From contig JAGANL010000051.1 in assembly GCA_017624235.1 (NCBI GenBank), positions 106,913 to 170,912 of the forward strand: DNA of 64,000 bases, written 5' to 3'. Shown here piece by piece: positions 43,528-52,468 of this stretch (position 1 is the first letter of the stretch; each line of letters opens with the position of its first letter). The position numbers were made by a program, and so were the translations under genes. The stretch comes from Lachnospiraceae bacterium. GTDB taxonomy: Bacteria; Bacillota; Clostridia; Lachnospirales; Lachnospiraceae. The notes beneath the pieces were generated by a model. The model did no database searches, had not been told where the DNA came from, and saw only the letters and a list, made by a program, of their open reading frames with translations.

Positions 43528-44535
43528 CTATGAATTGCTCAGCTCAATGAATTTCTCCAGCTGTGCAAGCGCCTTTCCGCTGTCGATCGTCTCCTGTGCC
43601 AATGAAACCGCTCCCTCCATGGTAAGCTCCGGCTTTGCAATATAGAGTGCTGCTGCCGAATTGAGTACAACCGCATCCCGCTTCGGTCCCTTGACACCGC
43701 TTAAAATGTCTCTTGTAATTCTGGCATTCTCCTGCGGTGTTCCGCCTACCAGCTCTTCCCTGCTGCACTTTTTCATGCCAAACTGCTCCGGCTCAATGAC
43801 ATAGCGGCTGAATCTTCCGCCCCGTACCTCACATACGCTGGTCGGAGCGCTCATGGAAATCTCATCCAGCTGGTCCTGTCCGTATACGACCATAGCATTG
43901 CCTACTCCGAGCTTTTCCAGAACCTTTGCCATCGGCTCAATCAGCGCTTCATCATAGACTCCTAAAAGCTGCATGTTGGCACCTGCCGGATTGGACAGCG
44001 GACCCAGAATATTAAAGACTGTCCGAATGCCAAGTTCCTTTCTGACCGGAGCCACATACTTCATGGCAATATGATAGTTCTGTGCAAATAAGAAACAGAT
44101 ACCGATCTGCTCCAGAATCTCCTTGCTCTTTTCCGGTGATACCGTAATATTGACCCCCAGCGCTTCCAAAACATCCGCAGCGCCGCATTTGCTGCTGGCA
44201 GCCCGGTTTCCGTGCTTCGCAACCGGTACGCCTGCTGCCGAGATTACCAGGGATGAGGTTGTGGAAATGTTGAAGGAATTGGATTTATCCCCTCCGGTTC
44301 CGACGATTTCCAACACATCCATGTCATGCAAAAGACGGATACAGTGCTTGCGCATACCGGCCGCCGATGCCGTAATTTCATCAATTGTCTCACCCTTTAA
44401 GGCTAATGCGGTCAAATAGGCTGACATCTGAATCTGGGATGCCTCCCCGCTCATAATTTCGTCCATCACGACTTCTGCCTCCTCATAGGTAAGGCTCTGA
44501 TTCATAACAACTTTCTGAATGGCTTCTTTAATCAT
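43528..44535 (-). CDS. trpD: anthranilate phosphoribosyltransferase
   Basis: 335 residues. The PRPP-binding loop is [19 protein letters not shown], followed by [21 protein letters not shown]. Not fused to TrpG, as in most Firmicutes. It lies 66 bp after trpG and 75 bp before trpC. Confidence 0.96.
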   Translation of the reverse strand: MIKEAIQKVVMNQSLTYEEAEVVMDEIMSGEASQIQMSAYLTALALKGETIDEITASAAGMRKHCIRLLHDMDVLEIVGTGGDKSNSFNISTTSSLVISAAGVPVAKHGNRAASSKCGAADVLEALGVNITVSPEKSKEILEQIGICFLFAQNYHIAMKYVAPVRKELGIRTVFNILGPLSNPAGANMQLLGVYDEALIEPMAKVLEKLGVGNAMVVYGQDQLDEISMSAPTSVCEVRGGRFSRYVIEPEQFGMKKCSREELVGGTPQENARITRDILSGVKGPKRDAVVLNSAAALYIAKPELTMEGAVSLAQETIDSGKALAQLEKFIELSNS

Positions 44536-44601
44536 AGTAACGACTCCCTTCTGTTTCTATTGCTGCATTTTATACTGTATTGTGCTGCTTTCCCTATTTT
44601 C

Positions 44602-45165
44602 TCAGGAAATGAAGTTCTCCAGAATCGTCCTTCCCTGCGTGGTCAGGATGGATTCCGGATGAAACTGCACTCCGTAAATCTCAAAATCCCGGTGCTGTAC
44701 TGCCATGATTTCACCGTCCTCTGTTCTGGCTGTTACCAAAAGCTCCGGCGGAAGCGTCTCCTCCAGTACCGCCAGGGAATGATATCTGGCCCCCTGTATC
44801 GTTTCCGGAAGCCCCTGAAAAATCCGGCAGTCTGAATCCACCCGCATTGCCGACTGCTTGCCGTGCATCAGCTGCTTTGCATAGGATACGGTCGCACCAT
44901 AGGCTTCGCAGATTGCCTGATGTCCCAGACAGACGCCCAGAATGGGAATTTTTCCCGCAAAATATTTTGCTGCCTCCACACAGATTCCGGCCTCCGACGG
45001 TCTGCCCGGTCCCGGAGAAAGAATGATGCGGTCCGGCTGCATTGCTTCAATCTCCTGCAGGGTCATCTCATCGTTTCGGATGACACGGATGTCCGGCTCG
45101 ATGGCTCCTGCCATCTGGTACAGGTTATAGGAAAAGCTGTCATAATTGTCAATGAGCAGTATCAT
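44602..45165 (-). CDS. trpG: anthranilate synthase glutamine amidotransferase subunit
   Basis: 187 residues. The amidotransferase triad is present: Cys in LGVCLGHQAICEAYGA, His and Glu in YGVQFHPESIL. It supplies ammonia to TrpE. It overlaps trpE by 4 bp, indicating translational coupling. In some bacteria this subunit also serves PabB. Confidence 0.95.
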   Translation of the reverse strand: MILLIDNYDSFSYNLYQMAGAIEPDIRVIRNDEMTLQEIEAMQPDRIILSPGPGRPSEAGICVEAAKYFAGKIPILGVCLGHQAICEAYGATVSYAKQLMHGKQSAMRVDSDCRIFQGLPETIQGARYHSLAVLEETLPPELLVTARTEDGEIMAVQHRDFEIYGVQFHPESILTTQGRTILENFIS

Positions 45166-46634
45166 ACATCAATCCCTCCCTCTGCTGCCTGGAGTGCTTC
45201 CACAACCGCCCTGGCCTTGTTGATGCACTCCTGATATTCCTTTTGGGGTACACTGTCTGCGACAATTCCCGCACCGGAGCGGATAAAGACCTTACCGTTT
45301 TTCTGGAACGCAATACGGATGGCGATACAGGTATCCATATTTCCTGCAAAGTCGATATATCCGATGGCTCCTCCATAAATGCCGCGCTTATTGTTTTCCA
45401 GCTCGTTTATAATCTCGCAGGCTCTTATTTTCGGCGCCCCGGAAAGCGTTCCTGCCGGAAGTACGGCTTTGATGGCATCCACGGCATCCCGTTTTTCCTG
45501 AATCTCGCCTCTGACTGTGGAGCCGATGTGCATGACATGGGAATATCGCTCGATACTCATATATTTTTCCACTTCCACGCTTCCGAACCGGCTGATCTTT
45601 CCCAGATCGTTTCTTCCCAGATCCACCAGCATGTTGTGTTCTGCCAGTTCCTTCGGGTCCGCTAACAGCTCTGCCTCTAATGCGGCATCCTCCTTTGCAT
45701 TCTTTCCTCTCGGTCTGGTGCCTGCAAGAGGAAAGGTATAGAGGATTCCATCCTCCAGCTTTACCAACGTTTCCGGGGATGCACCTGCAATTTCAATATC
45801 ATCGCTGCTCAGATAGAACATGTACGGAGAAGGATTCGTAGTACGCAGCACCCGGTAGGTATCAAACAGACTACCCGTGACCTCGGCCTCCAGACGGTTT
45901 GACAGTACTACCTGGAAAATATCGCCCTCCTGTATGTAATGCTTTGCCTTTTCCACCATTCCGCAGTACTGCTCTTCGTTAAACAATGGCTGAAACGGAG
46001 AATGAACCATAAGCGGTTCAATCTCTGCAGGAGTTCCGTTACGGATCAGACGTACCATCTCCTCCAGCTCCAGACAGGCCTTCTTATAATTCTCCTCCGG
46101 TGCGTCCAGCCGGATGTTTACCATACAGATAATCTTCTGCTTCAGATTGTCAAACGCAATCACCTTATCAAACAGCATCAGATCCACATCCTGAAAGCCC
46201 TCCTGATCCTCCGCATCCAGAATCAGACCGGGTTCTGCATATTTGATAAAATCATACGAAAAATAGCCTACCAGTCCGCCCGTAAAGGAAGGCAGCCCCT
46301 TGATCCCCGGACTTTTGTTTTCCTCAATGACCTGCCGGATATACTGTGCCGGATCAACATCCTGAAAGGTCATCGTTGTCACTGTCCGAATGCGGAGCTC
46401 ATGATTCTTACAGGTCAGCTCCAGTGTCGGATCATATCCCAGAAAAGTATACCGTCCCCATTTTTCGGTATTTTCCACACTCTCTAACATATAGCAGTGA
46501 CGCGATACGGATTTCAGGATCCTGAGCACCTCAATCGGTGTCTTGAAATCGGAATAAATTGCAGTAGAGGCCGGACAGGTTTTATATTGTTCCCGATAGC
46601 CGAGAACTTCCTCAAAAGCCGGACTGATATTCAT
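45162..46634 (-). CDS. trpE: anthranilate synthase component I
   Basis: 490 residues. The chorismate-binding core is complete (IEIAGASPETLVKLEDG, AGTRPRGKNAKEDAALEAE, HNMLVDLGRNDLG, GTLSGAPKIRACEII). The N-terminal tryptophan-feedback region is present with CYMLES in place of the usual LLES. GGAGG lies 8 nt before the start. It is the first gene of the operon after the T-box. Confidence 0.95.
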   Translation of the reverse strand: MNISPAFEEVLGYREQYKTCPASTAIYSDFKTPIEVLRILKSVSRHCYMLESVENTEKWGRYTFLGYDPTLELTCKNHELRIRTVTTMTFQDVDPAQYIRQVIEENKSPGIKGLPSFTGGLVGYFSYDFIKYAEPGLILDAEDQEGFQDVDLMLFDKVIAFDNLKQKIICMVNIRLDAPEENYKKACLELEEMVRLIRNGTPAEIEPLMVHSPFQPLFNEEQYCGMVEKAKHYIQEGDIFQVVLSNRLEAEVTGSLFDTYRVLRTTNPSPYMFYLSSDDIEIAGASPETLVKLEDGILYTFPLAGTRPRGKNAKEDAALEAELLADPKELAEHNMLVDLGRNDLGKISRFGSVEVEKYMSIERYSHVMHIGSTVRGEIQEKRDAVDAIKAVLPAGTLSGAPKIRACEIINELENNKRGIYGGAIGYIDFAGNMDTCIAIRIAFQKNGKVFIRSGAGIVADSVPQKEYQECINKARAVVEALQAAEGGIDV

Positions 46635-46673
46635 AAGCCTTTCCTCCCTTTTCGTATTTTGGGTATACGGTAT

Positions 46674-46726
46674 AAAAAAAGCCCCGCATCCCGATAAGAT
46701 TCTACTGTCTTATCAAGGACGGGGAC
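46674..46726 (-). terminator. regulated terminator of the trp T-box
   Basis: On the minus strand CCCCGTCCTTGATAAGA pairs with TCTTATCGGGATGCGGGG, followed by seven T residues. It competes with the T-box antiterminator. Confidence 0.88.
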
Positions 46727-46976
46727 TGAATAAACGTTCCGCGGTGCCACCTTGATTCAGAAGGGAAACCCTTCTGCTCTCTGAGGAATACCATCATATT
46801 CCCTGCATCTAACGCGTGCATGACGTCGCAGAATACTCGGCTCATCCGCCTTTGACTGCGCCCTCAGTGGTCCATTTAACAAACTGCGTTCTGCCGGCTC
46901 TCAGCACCCCGGCTCTCTGTGAGTGCACGAATTGTTTTTATCTCCACTTCAACGGTTTTGTGGTTCTTTTTAAATT
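46674..46976 (-). ncRNA. tryptophan T-box leader
   Basis: The T-box core AGGTGGCACCGCGG is at 46752-46739. The upstream stem I carries AGAGAGCCGG and AGAGCCGGC hairpin arms and ends in a specifier region AAATGGACCACTGAGGG, so the specifier codon is TGG (46874-46872), tryptophan. Downstream, CCCCGTCC..TCTTATC pairs into a terminator ending in seven T residues (46680-46674). Uncharged tRNA-Trp should prevent termination and switch on trpEGDCFBA. Confidence 0.93.
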
Positions 46977-46982
46977 ATTTGT

Positions 46983-47011
46983 ATGATAACACTGCTTTTT
47001 CCGCATGTCAA
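46983..47011 (-). promoter_or_regulatory. trp operon promoter
   Basis: Reading leftward, TTGACA (47011-47006) and TATCAT (46988-46983) are 17 bp apart. Transcription would start near 46976, just ahead of T-box stem I. Confidence 0.8.
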
Positions 47012-47070
47012 TACTTTTTTGAATTAAAGCGTTAAATGGGTAACTTCTTCCCGGATATGGGAGGGATAGG

Positions 47071-47113
47071 GACTCCCGACCGCCTTAGTGCGTAGCTGTC
47101 CGGGCGGGAGCCC
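47071..47113 (-). terminator. GC-rich hairpin ending the toxin-like locus
   Basis: On the minus strand CTCCCG-CC pairs with GG-CGGTCGGGAG around an 18-nt loop with the ORF stop. It could terminate both the small transcript and an opposing one. No T-run follows. Confidence 0.5.
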
Positions 47114-47165
47114 AACAAGGGTATAAATGAAAAAGAAAAAAGAAAGGCACTACGACCAATGTCAT
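47085..47165 (-). CDS. tiny hydrophobic ORF, candidate type I toxin-like peptide
   Basis: 26 codons from the ATG at 47165 (MTLVVVPFFFLFHLYPCW, then APARTATH). The first 14 residues are hydrophobic enough to enter a membrane. An AAGGCG site lies 3 nt upstream. A strong promoter is 43 bp before it, and a GC-rich hairpin (47071-47113) covers its end. That promoter-peptide-hairpin plan resembles type I holin-like toxins of Firmicutes. It may equally be a decayed copy, as the tail is not typical. Confidence 0.35.
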   Translation of the reverse strand: MTLVVVPFFFLFHLYPCWAPARTATH

Positions 47166-47207
47166 AGCGCCTTCGCTAACAAAATATTTTTTATTTTGTT
47201 ATAATAG

Positions 47208-47237
47208 ATTATAGTACTCGTTTCCCAGTTTTGTCAA
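47208..47237 (-). promoter_or_regulatory. near-consensus sigma-A promoter
   Basis: Reading leftward, TTGACA (47237-47232) and TATAAT (47213-47208) are both perfect, with an 18-bp spacer. It points at the tiny ORF at 47165. A strong promoter for a 26-residue peptide is unusual. Confidence 0.75.
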
Positions 47238-47282
47238 TGGGGTTTTCTGCTGTTCTTCATTTTTGTATACAATGATACAAAA

Positions 47283-48212
47283 TCATACATTTCCCGAATC
47301 GACATTGTGCAAAACGTCTTTCTTCCGTTCCGGAAGCTGTACTAATACGACTGCTGCAAACACAATGGCGCAGCCAAGCAGTTCCTTTCCGCTCATCTTC
47401 TGTCCCAGAATCACCCATCCGGCTAATACCGATACAACAGATTCCAGACTTAAGATCAGGGCCGCAACCGTTGCATCCATATCCTTCTGACCAATAATCT
47501 GCAGGGTATAGGCTACACCGCAGGACATAATTCCTGCATACAGAATCGGAACAGCCGCTCCGGTAATTCCCGAAAGAGACGGCTTCTCCCAAATCAGGGC
47601 GCATACCGTACAGATAACAGCACTGGTGTAAAACTGAATACAGGATAAAACCACACCGTCCGCCTTCGGCGAAAAATAGTCAATGACTAAAATATGTACC
47701 GAGAACAGAACCGCACAGATAAAGACCAGAACATCCCCCCGGTTCAGGGACAGCGACTCATTCATGCACAGCAGATACAGACCGCAGGCCGCCATTACAG
47801 CTCCAAGCCAAACCACAGGCCGCACCCTTTTGTGAAAAAAGAGTCCGAAAATCGGTACCATGATAATATACAGGGTCGTAATAAATCCAGCCTTTCCGAC
47901 CGTCGTATACATAATCCCCATCTGCTGAAAGGTACTGGCTGAACAGATAGCCAGTCCACAACAGATACCGCCAATCACGGCAGTTCTGCGTTTCTTTCCT
48001 TTCTCCTCACGGCTCATCTTCTGTCCTGCTTCCTTCTGCCTGCGCCAAAAAATCAACGGCAGCAAAACAGTGCCGCCAAGCAGGAAACGGCTGGCATTAA
48101 AAGTAAACGGTCCCACATAGTCCATACCTGCGCTCTGTGCCACAAAAGCCACTCCCCAGATACAGGCCGCCAGCAAAAGCAGGAGACTGTTTCTTATCGT
48201 TGTTGTTTTCAT
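47283..48212 (-). CDS. EamA/DMT-family transporter
   Basis: About 309 residues, ten membrane helices in two EamA halves (AACIWGVAFVAQSAGMDYVG opens the first; SCGVAYTLQIIGQKDMDAT and AALILSLESVVSVLAGW the second). It probably exports amino acids or metabolites; the substrate is unknown. The ATG at 48212 places the first helix at the N-terminus. Confidence 0.87.
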   Translation of the reverse strand: MKTTTIRNSLLLLLAACIWGVAFVAQSAGMDYVGPFTFNASRFLLGGTVLLPLIFWRRQKEAGQKMSREEKGKKRRTAVIGGICCGLAICSASTFQQMGIMYTTVGKAGFITTLYIIMVPIFGLFFHKRVRPVVWLGAVMAACGLYLLCMNESLSLNRGDVLVFICAVLFSVHILVIDYFSPKADGVVLSCIQFYTSAVICTVCALIWEKPSLSGITGAAVPILYAGIMSCGVAYTLQIIGQKDMDATVAALILSLESVVSVLAGWVILGQKMSGKELLGCAIVFAAVVLVQLPERKKDVLHNVDSGNV

Positions 48213-48263
48213 TTCTTCTGTTTTCCTTCCATAGACAGCTTCCACGCTGTTTCCCTCTGCCGT

Positions 48264-48758
48264 CTAACACTTTGTCGTAATCTCAGCGACAATCTGCCGG
48301 ATGGTCTTATTTTCACAGTCTATGACCAGATCCGCATATTTTTCATATAATGGAATCCTCTCTTCATAGAGATCCAAAAGGGTCTGCCCCTCCCTGACCG
48401 TCACACCGCGTTCGTTCAGATCCCCCAGCCTGTCCCGGATTGCCTCATAGGACAGCTTCAGATAGCAGATGGTTCCCATTGCGCCAAGGTGCGCCATGGC
48501 CTCCTGACCATAAATGGCGCTGCCACCGGTTGCAATGACCGAATGGTTCAGCTCCAAAGCCGCATTGACCCGGTTTTCCACCTCCAGGAAGCCGTCGATT
48601 CCTTCCTGCTCAATGATTTCGTGAAGAAGCCTTCCTTCCTGCTCCTGAATAACCAGATCACTGTCCACAAACCTGTAGCCCTTTTTCTTGGCAAGAACGA
48701 CTCCGACCGTACTTTTCCCGGCTCCCGGCATGCCAATCAGGATAATATTGCGCTTCAT
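48264..48758 (-). CDS. aroK: shikimate kinase
   Basis: 164 residues. Walker A is IGMPGAGKSTVG; shikimate-binding VDSDLVIQEQEG and GGSAIYG are present, and the lid carries LNERGVT. It makes shikimate-3-phosphate, feeding chorismate to the nearby trp genes. It is 2 bp downstream of ridA and probably co-transcribed. Confidence 0.93.
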   Translation of the reverse strand: MKRNIILIGMPGAGKSTVGVVLAKKKGYRFVDSDLVIQEQEGRLLHEIIEQEGIDGFLEVENRVNAALELNHSVIATGGSAIYGQEAMAHLGAMGTICYLKLSYEAIRDRLGDLNERGVTVREGQTLLDLYEERIPLYEKYADLVIDCENKTIRQIVAEITTKC

Positions 48759-48760
48759 GA

Positions 48761-49141
48761 CTATTCTCCCAGATATGCAATGACCTCTACCTCACAGAGG
48801 ACGTCCTTCGGAAGCTGCTTTACTGCTACACAGCTTCTGGCCGGCTTCTCTGTAAAATATTTGTCATATACTGCATTGAAAGCTCCAAAGTCGGACATCT
48901 CTGCCAGAAAACAGGTTGTCTTGACCACCTTCGTGTAGTCTGTTCCTGCCGCTTCCAGAATAGCGCCTACATTTTTCATCGCCTGCTCTGCCTGTGCTTC
49001 GATGCCTTCTGCCTCTACATTTCCGGTAGCCGGATTGATTGGAATCTGTCCTGATGCAAATAAAAACTTATCTACCACAATTCCCTGAGAATACGGCCCG
49101 ATTGCTGCCGGTGCTTTGTCTGTACTGATCTTTTTTAACAT
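48761..49141 (-). CDS. ridA: RidA-family enamine/imine deaminase
   Basis: 126 residues. The family blocks are clear: TDKAPAAIGPYSQGIVVDKF, GQIPINPATG, and RSCVAVKQLPKDVLCEVEVIAY with the key Arg. It removes reactive 2-aminoacrylate-type enamines. The ATG at 49141 follows GGAGG by 9 nt and matches the family start. Confidence 0.92.
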   Translation of the reverse strand: MLKKISTDKAPAAIGPYSQGIVVDKFLFASGQIPINPATGNVEAEGIEAQAEQAMKNVGAILEAAGTDYTKVVKTTCFLAEMSDFGAFNAVYDKYFTEKPARSCVAVKQLPKDVLCEVEVIAYLGE

Positions 49142-49267
49142 AATCTGACTCCTCCTGCAAAATAGAAATTTATACTGCACATGTATTTTAACTGCTCCAT
49201 GTTTCTCTTTACTATAAAAGAAAACAAAAGGGTTTTCAAGAGTGGATTTTCCTCTATCAAAAACTCT

Positions 49268-49909
49268 CTATAAAAAGCTCATAATATCAGAAACGCTTCG
49301 GGCAATATATGTTGCCCCGGCACCTGTAAGCTCTTCATGGCTTCCATAACCAAACAGCACGCCGATCGAATCTATCCCGGCTTCCCTTGCACCGAAAATA
49401 TCATGCTCCCTGTCACCCACCATGACCGTCTCAGACAGATTTCGGATGTCTGCATTCCGAATGGCATATTGAATTACTTCGCTCTTCCTGCTTCTCTCTC
49501 CATTCATCAGGGCACCCGCAGCAAAATCAAAATAGTCATACAGCCCAAAATGCCGAAGGATTCTAAACGCATATTCCTCCGGCTTGGAGGTGGCCAAAAT
49601 CAGCTTTTTACCCTGTTTCTTCAACTGCCTTAACAATTCCTCCACTCCGGGATATACTTCGTTTTCAAATATTCCCCGATCGGCAAAATATTCCCGGTAA
49701 TACGCAACCGCCTGCCTGCCCTCCTCTTCGGAAAATCCATAAAACCTCATAAAGGATTCCTGTAGCGGCGGGCCGATAAATCGGTAGAGGCTCGTCCTGT
49801 CCTCCACCTTGATATTCCACTTGCCCAAAGCATACTTGACAGAATTGGTGATTCCCAGCGCAGAATCCGTCAGTGTTCCATCCAGATCAAACAAAATATT
49901 CTGATACAT
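49268..49909 (-). CDS. HAD hydrolase, phosphoglycolate phosphatase-like
   Basis: 213 residues. HAD motif I is YQNILFDLDGTLTDSALGI, motif II KLILATSKPEEY, motif IV VMVGDREHDIFGAREAGI. The cap is of the C1 helical type (FIGPPLQESFMRFYGF). This pattern also fits PpaX/Gph-like phosphatases. The ATG at 49909 has GGGAG 7 nt upstream. The substrate is not certain. Confidence 0.88.
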   Translation of the reverse strand: MYQNILFDLDGTLTDSALGITNSVKYALGKWNIKVEDRTSLYRFIGPPLQESFMRFYGFSEEEGRQAVAYYREYFADRGIFENEVYPGVEELLRQLKKQGKKLILATSKPEEYAFRILRHFGLYDYFDFAAGALMNGERSRKSEVIQYAIRNADIRNLSETVMVGDREHDIFGAREAGIDSIGVLFGYGSHEELTGAGATYIARSVSDIMSFL

Positions 49910-49952
49910 ATATCGGCTCCCTTTTTCCCTTCGATTTTCTCCACTCACCATT

Positions 49953-50681
49953 CTATAAATTATGAATAAAAAGCGCTGCCCCGGACAGAATCAGCATGAT
50001 AATCACCAGCTTTTTCACCAGCTTTTCATTTAACAGTCTTCCGCTTAGCATCCCTAAAAACAGACCAAGCAGCATGGCCGGCGCCAAAAGGACTGCCTGT
50101 TTCACGACACCTGCTGTCATAATCCCGAGCACCGTATACATGATAATCCGAAATGTATTTTCTATCAAAAAGACAACACAGATATTTCCTTTGAAAGCAT
50201 GACTGCTATCCGTGACCCGGTTTACATAAGCGCCAAGCAGAGCACCGATTCCATACAGGCCGCAAAGAATACCGGACAAAACACCGATGATAGCCAGTAC
50301 CAGCCTCGATTCCTTCGCCTTTCCCGGCCGAAACTCACGAAACAGCATTTCCAGTCCAATCAGTATAATGACCACGCCAAAGACAAGCTTCACAAGCCGC
50401 GTATCTGCATTTTTCAAAAAAAGCATTCCCGGTATCGTACCAGCTAACACCAGTACAGCAAGCGGAAGGCAGATGCTCCACCGAATCTCTTTCCGCTCCT
50501 TCCATGCTAAAATCACATTGGTCGGATATCCTAAGATCAGTTCGATTGGAGAAATATTGATGTTGCTGTGGTCAAAGCTCAGTATCGTGGTAAATACAAG
50601 CGTATTGGCAAATCCGCAGAGTCCTTTTATAAAGAAAGCGCATAATGCCGCCGCTGCCCACCATAGCATCCCGTCTGTCAT
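49953..50681 (-). CDS. TauE/SafE-family membrane transporter
   Basis: 242 residues, about eight membrane helices. The opening WWAAAALCAFFIKGLCGFAN and the second-half GVLSGILCGLYGIGALLGAY are the paired signature of TauE/SafE. Family members export sulfur anions or organic acids. It overlaps the preceding hypothetical gene by 4 bp, but the functional link is unclear. Confidence 0.85.
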   Translation of the reverse strand: MTDGMLWWAAAALCAFFIKGLCGFANTLVFTTILSFDHSNINISPIELILGYPTNVILAWKERKEIRWSICLPLAVLVLAGTIPGMLFLKNADTRLVKLVFGVVIILIGLEMLFREFRPGKAKESRLVLAIIGVLSGILCGLYGIGALLGAYVNRVTDSSHAFKGNICVVFLIENTFRIIMYTVLGIMTAGVVKQAVLLAPAMLLGLFLGMLSGRLLNEKLVKKLVIIMLILSGAALFIHNL

Positions 50682-51250
50682 TTCAGTTCAACCTCCGCTA
50701 TTGCACCGATTTCCGGTGTCTCCCCGATGGTCACTTCCATTTCCACTCCATACCGGGCCGGTGCTTCCACGCTCTCTGTAGCCTCTTTTTTCTCTCCGGT
50801 TTCTTCCTCTTCAAAGAGACTGTCATATTCCCTGCGTTCCTTATTACGGTTCAGCATCGCTGCATTCTTCGCCATCTGATACAATTCGCTGCTGTATTCC
50901 ATCAGCTTCTTTTCATCCGATGCCGGAACCTTATCCCCCGCGGCTATTCGTCTGGCAATCTCCATAATCCTGGCTTCATCCTCAGCCATTTTTTCATAAG
51001 CATCCGCCTGCTGCTTTGCCACAGCCGCATTGGACTCCATAATCCAGTTCATAAATGCCGTTTCCCGATCCTGACTCGCCTGCCTGTCCGCTTCCTCCAA
51101 TGCCCTTCTGGCTTCCTCTGAAATTTGCACCGTATCTCCGTTTACCTGAACGGTTCCCTTTTTCAAAACTCTGGACACTTCCGCAGAATCCGTAAACAGT
51201 AGCTTTTTTGTATTTTTCTGCGGTATCTGACTGCCGATTGAAAGATTCAT
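50678..51250 (-). CDS. hypothetical helical protein
   Basis: 190 residues from the ATG at 51250. The N-terminal part has a short beta strand (TVQVNGDTVQISEEARRAL), then a long charged helix (about 50-130, coiled-coil-like) with KVPASDEKKLMEYSSELYQ, and an acidic tail with a beta end (GVEMEVTIGETPEIG). I do not recognise a family. It is between a small hypothetical gene and the TauE gene, with a 4-bp overlap to the latter. It has no signal peptide or membrane segment. Confidence 0.6.
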   Translation of the reverse strand: MNLSIGSQIPQKNTKKLLFTDSAEVSRVLKKGTVQVNGDTVQISEEARRALEEADRQASQDRETAFMNWIMESNAAVAKQQADAYEKMAEDEARIMEIARRIAAGDKVPASDEKKLMEYSSELYQMAKNAAMLNRNKERREYDSLFEEEETGEKKEATESVEAPARYGVEMEVTIGETPEIGAIAEVELK

Positions 51251-51282
51251 GCAAAACACCATCCTTCCTGTACTCTGCAACT

Positions 51283-51513
51283 TTATTCTTCAAACCCTGC
51301 CAACACATAATATCCCGAAGGCTTCTCTTCGATTGCCAGCACTACGCCCTCTCTGGCAAGCATTCTCTCCCGGAACGGGAAATTGCCCGACATAGCTAAG
51401 GACGGGTCAATCGTATAGTAATAATTGCTCGGCAGCACACCCTCCGTCACAGTGATCTTATCCCCTACCTGAAGGAGTCCCTGCCTCTCCATTTTAAATT
51501 CCATTTTACGCAT
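51283..51513 (-). CDS. small hypothetical protein
   Basis: 76 residues from the ATG at 51513, preceded by GGAG at 9 nt; it overlaps the SGNH gene end by 8 bp. The sequence is beta-rich and without membrane segments (LLQVGDKITVTEGVLPSNYYY, then VVLAIEEKPSGYYVLAGF). No family recognised. Its position suggests coupling to the MBOAT-SGNH pair. Confidence 0.6.
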   Translation of the reverse strand: MRKMEFKMERQGLLQVGDKITVTEGVLPSNYYYTIDPSLAMSGNFPFRERMLAREGVVLAIEEKPSGYYVLAGFEE

Positions 51514-52432
51514 CACGTACCACTCCATGTTCCATCAAAAACTGTTTCCAGACCTGATAATAAGCGGCCTTTAAGTGGATCTGATCAAAGGTGTATTCTG
51601 CATTCAGATTTCCTTCCTCGTCACAAACGGCCTCATTGACATCAATGTAAAAAACATCCTTCTGATCCGCCAGAAGCGCAATCTGCTCGTTTCTGGCATT
51701 GATATTGGTATTGTTAAAAATCGGGTCTTCCGCATTCTTCTCTCCCGCCACCCGCATAATTCCTTCTACAAAAAGAATGGCATCCGGCTGCAGCTCCCGA
51801 ATACGTGTCATCACCTTTTTGTACTGCTCCATAAACAACGTGATATTGCCGCGTCCCAGCTCATTGATGCCGACCATCAGATAAACCTTGCCAAACTGCT
51901 TTCTGGAGAGGGCCTCTTCTACACTGACCGGCTTTTTTTCGCCCTCCAGCTGTACGATGGGCTTCTCCAGCACATTCCAGATGGTCAGAGAAGTCTTACA
52001 ATAAAATGTAGCTCTCTCCTCCATACCTCCATACTCAAACAGGCCCACCGTTCTCGAATCCCCGATAAACACCGCATCGTCAAAATAGGACTCATCCACC
52101 TGCACAAAGTCATAAACCTTTTCCGCTGCCGTTTCCGTTTCATCTGGCCCGTCTGCTCCTGTCCCTGCTGTCATTTTTCTCTCTTCCTCTGCCGCAGGGT
52201 CAAGCTCCTGACCCTCTGGAGGCTCCGTTGCCGCAACGTCACCCGGCTCTATATCGGTGGAAGATACCTTATCATGTATATCCCGAAATACCAAAGCCGA
52301 AAATGGAGCGGTACGGACATCATAGGCATTCTCCTGCCAGCCTCCCTGACTTTTCCAAAGGCCCGCAAGGGACAAGAGCAATCCGCTGACTGTAAGAGTC
52401 AACAACAAAGGATATTTTCTAAACCACTTCAT
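51506..52432 (-). CDS. membrane-anchored SGNH/GDSL hydrolase
   Basis: 308 residues. One N-terminal membrane helix (about 8-25) and a low-complexity acidic stretch (about 60-105) lead to an SGNH domain. It has the Ser block FIGDSRTVGLFEYGG, the Asn block LMVGINELGRGN and the Asp-His block TFDQIHLKAAYYQ. Encoded directly after the MBOAT gene, it is the usual extracellular partner that moves an acyl group onto a wall polymer. The substrate polymer is unknown. Confidence 0.85.
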   Translation of the reverse strand: MKWFRKYPLLLTLTVSGLLLSLAGLWKSQGGWQENAYDVRTAPFSALVFRDIHDKVSSTDIEPGDVAATEPPEGQELDPAAEEERKMTAGTGADGPDETETAAEKVYDFVQVDESYFDDAVFIGDSRTVGLFEYGGMEERATFYCKTSLTIWNVLEKPIVQLEGEKKPVSVEEALSRKQFGKVYLMVGINELGRGNITLFMEQYKKVMTRIRELQPDAILFVEGIMRVAGEKNAEDPIFNNTNINARNEQIALLADQKDVFYIDVNEAVCDEEGNLNAEYTFDQIHLKAAYYQVWKQFLMEHGVVRDA

Positions 52433-52468
52433 ATCTCCAATTCCTTTTTCCTAAACTACATACTGTCC

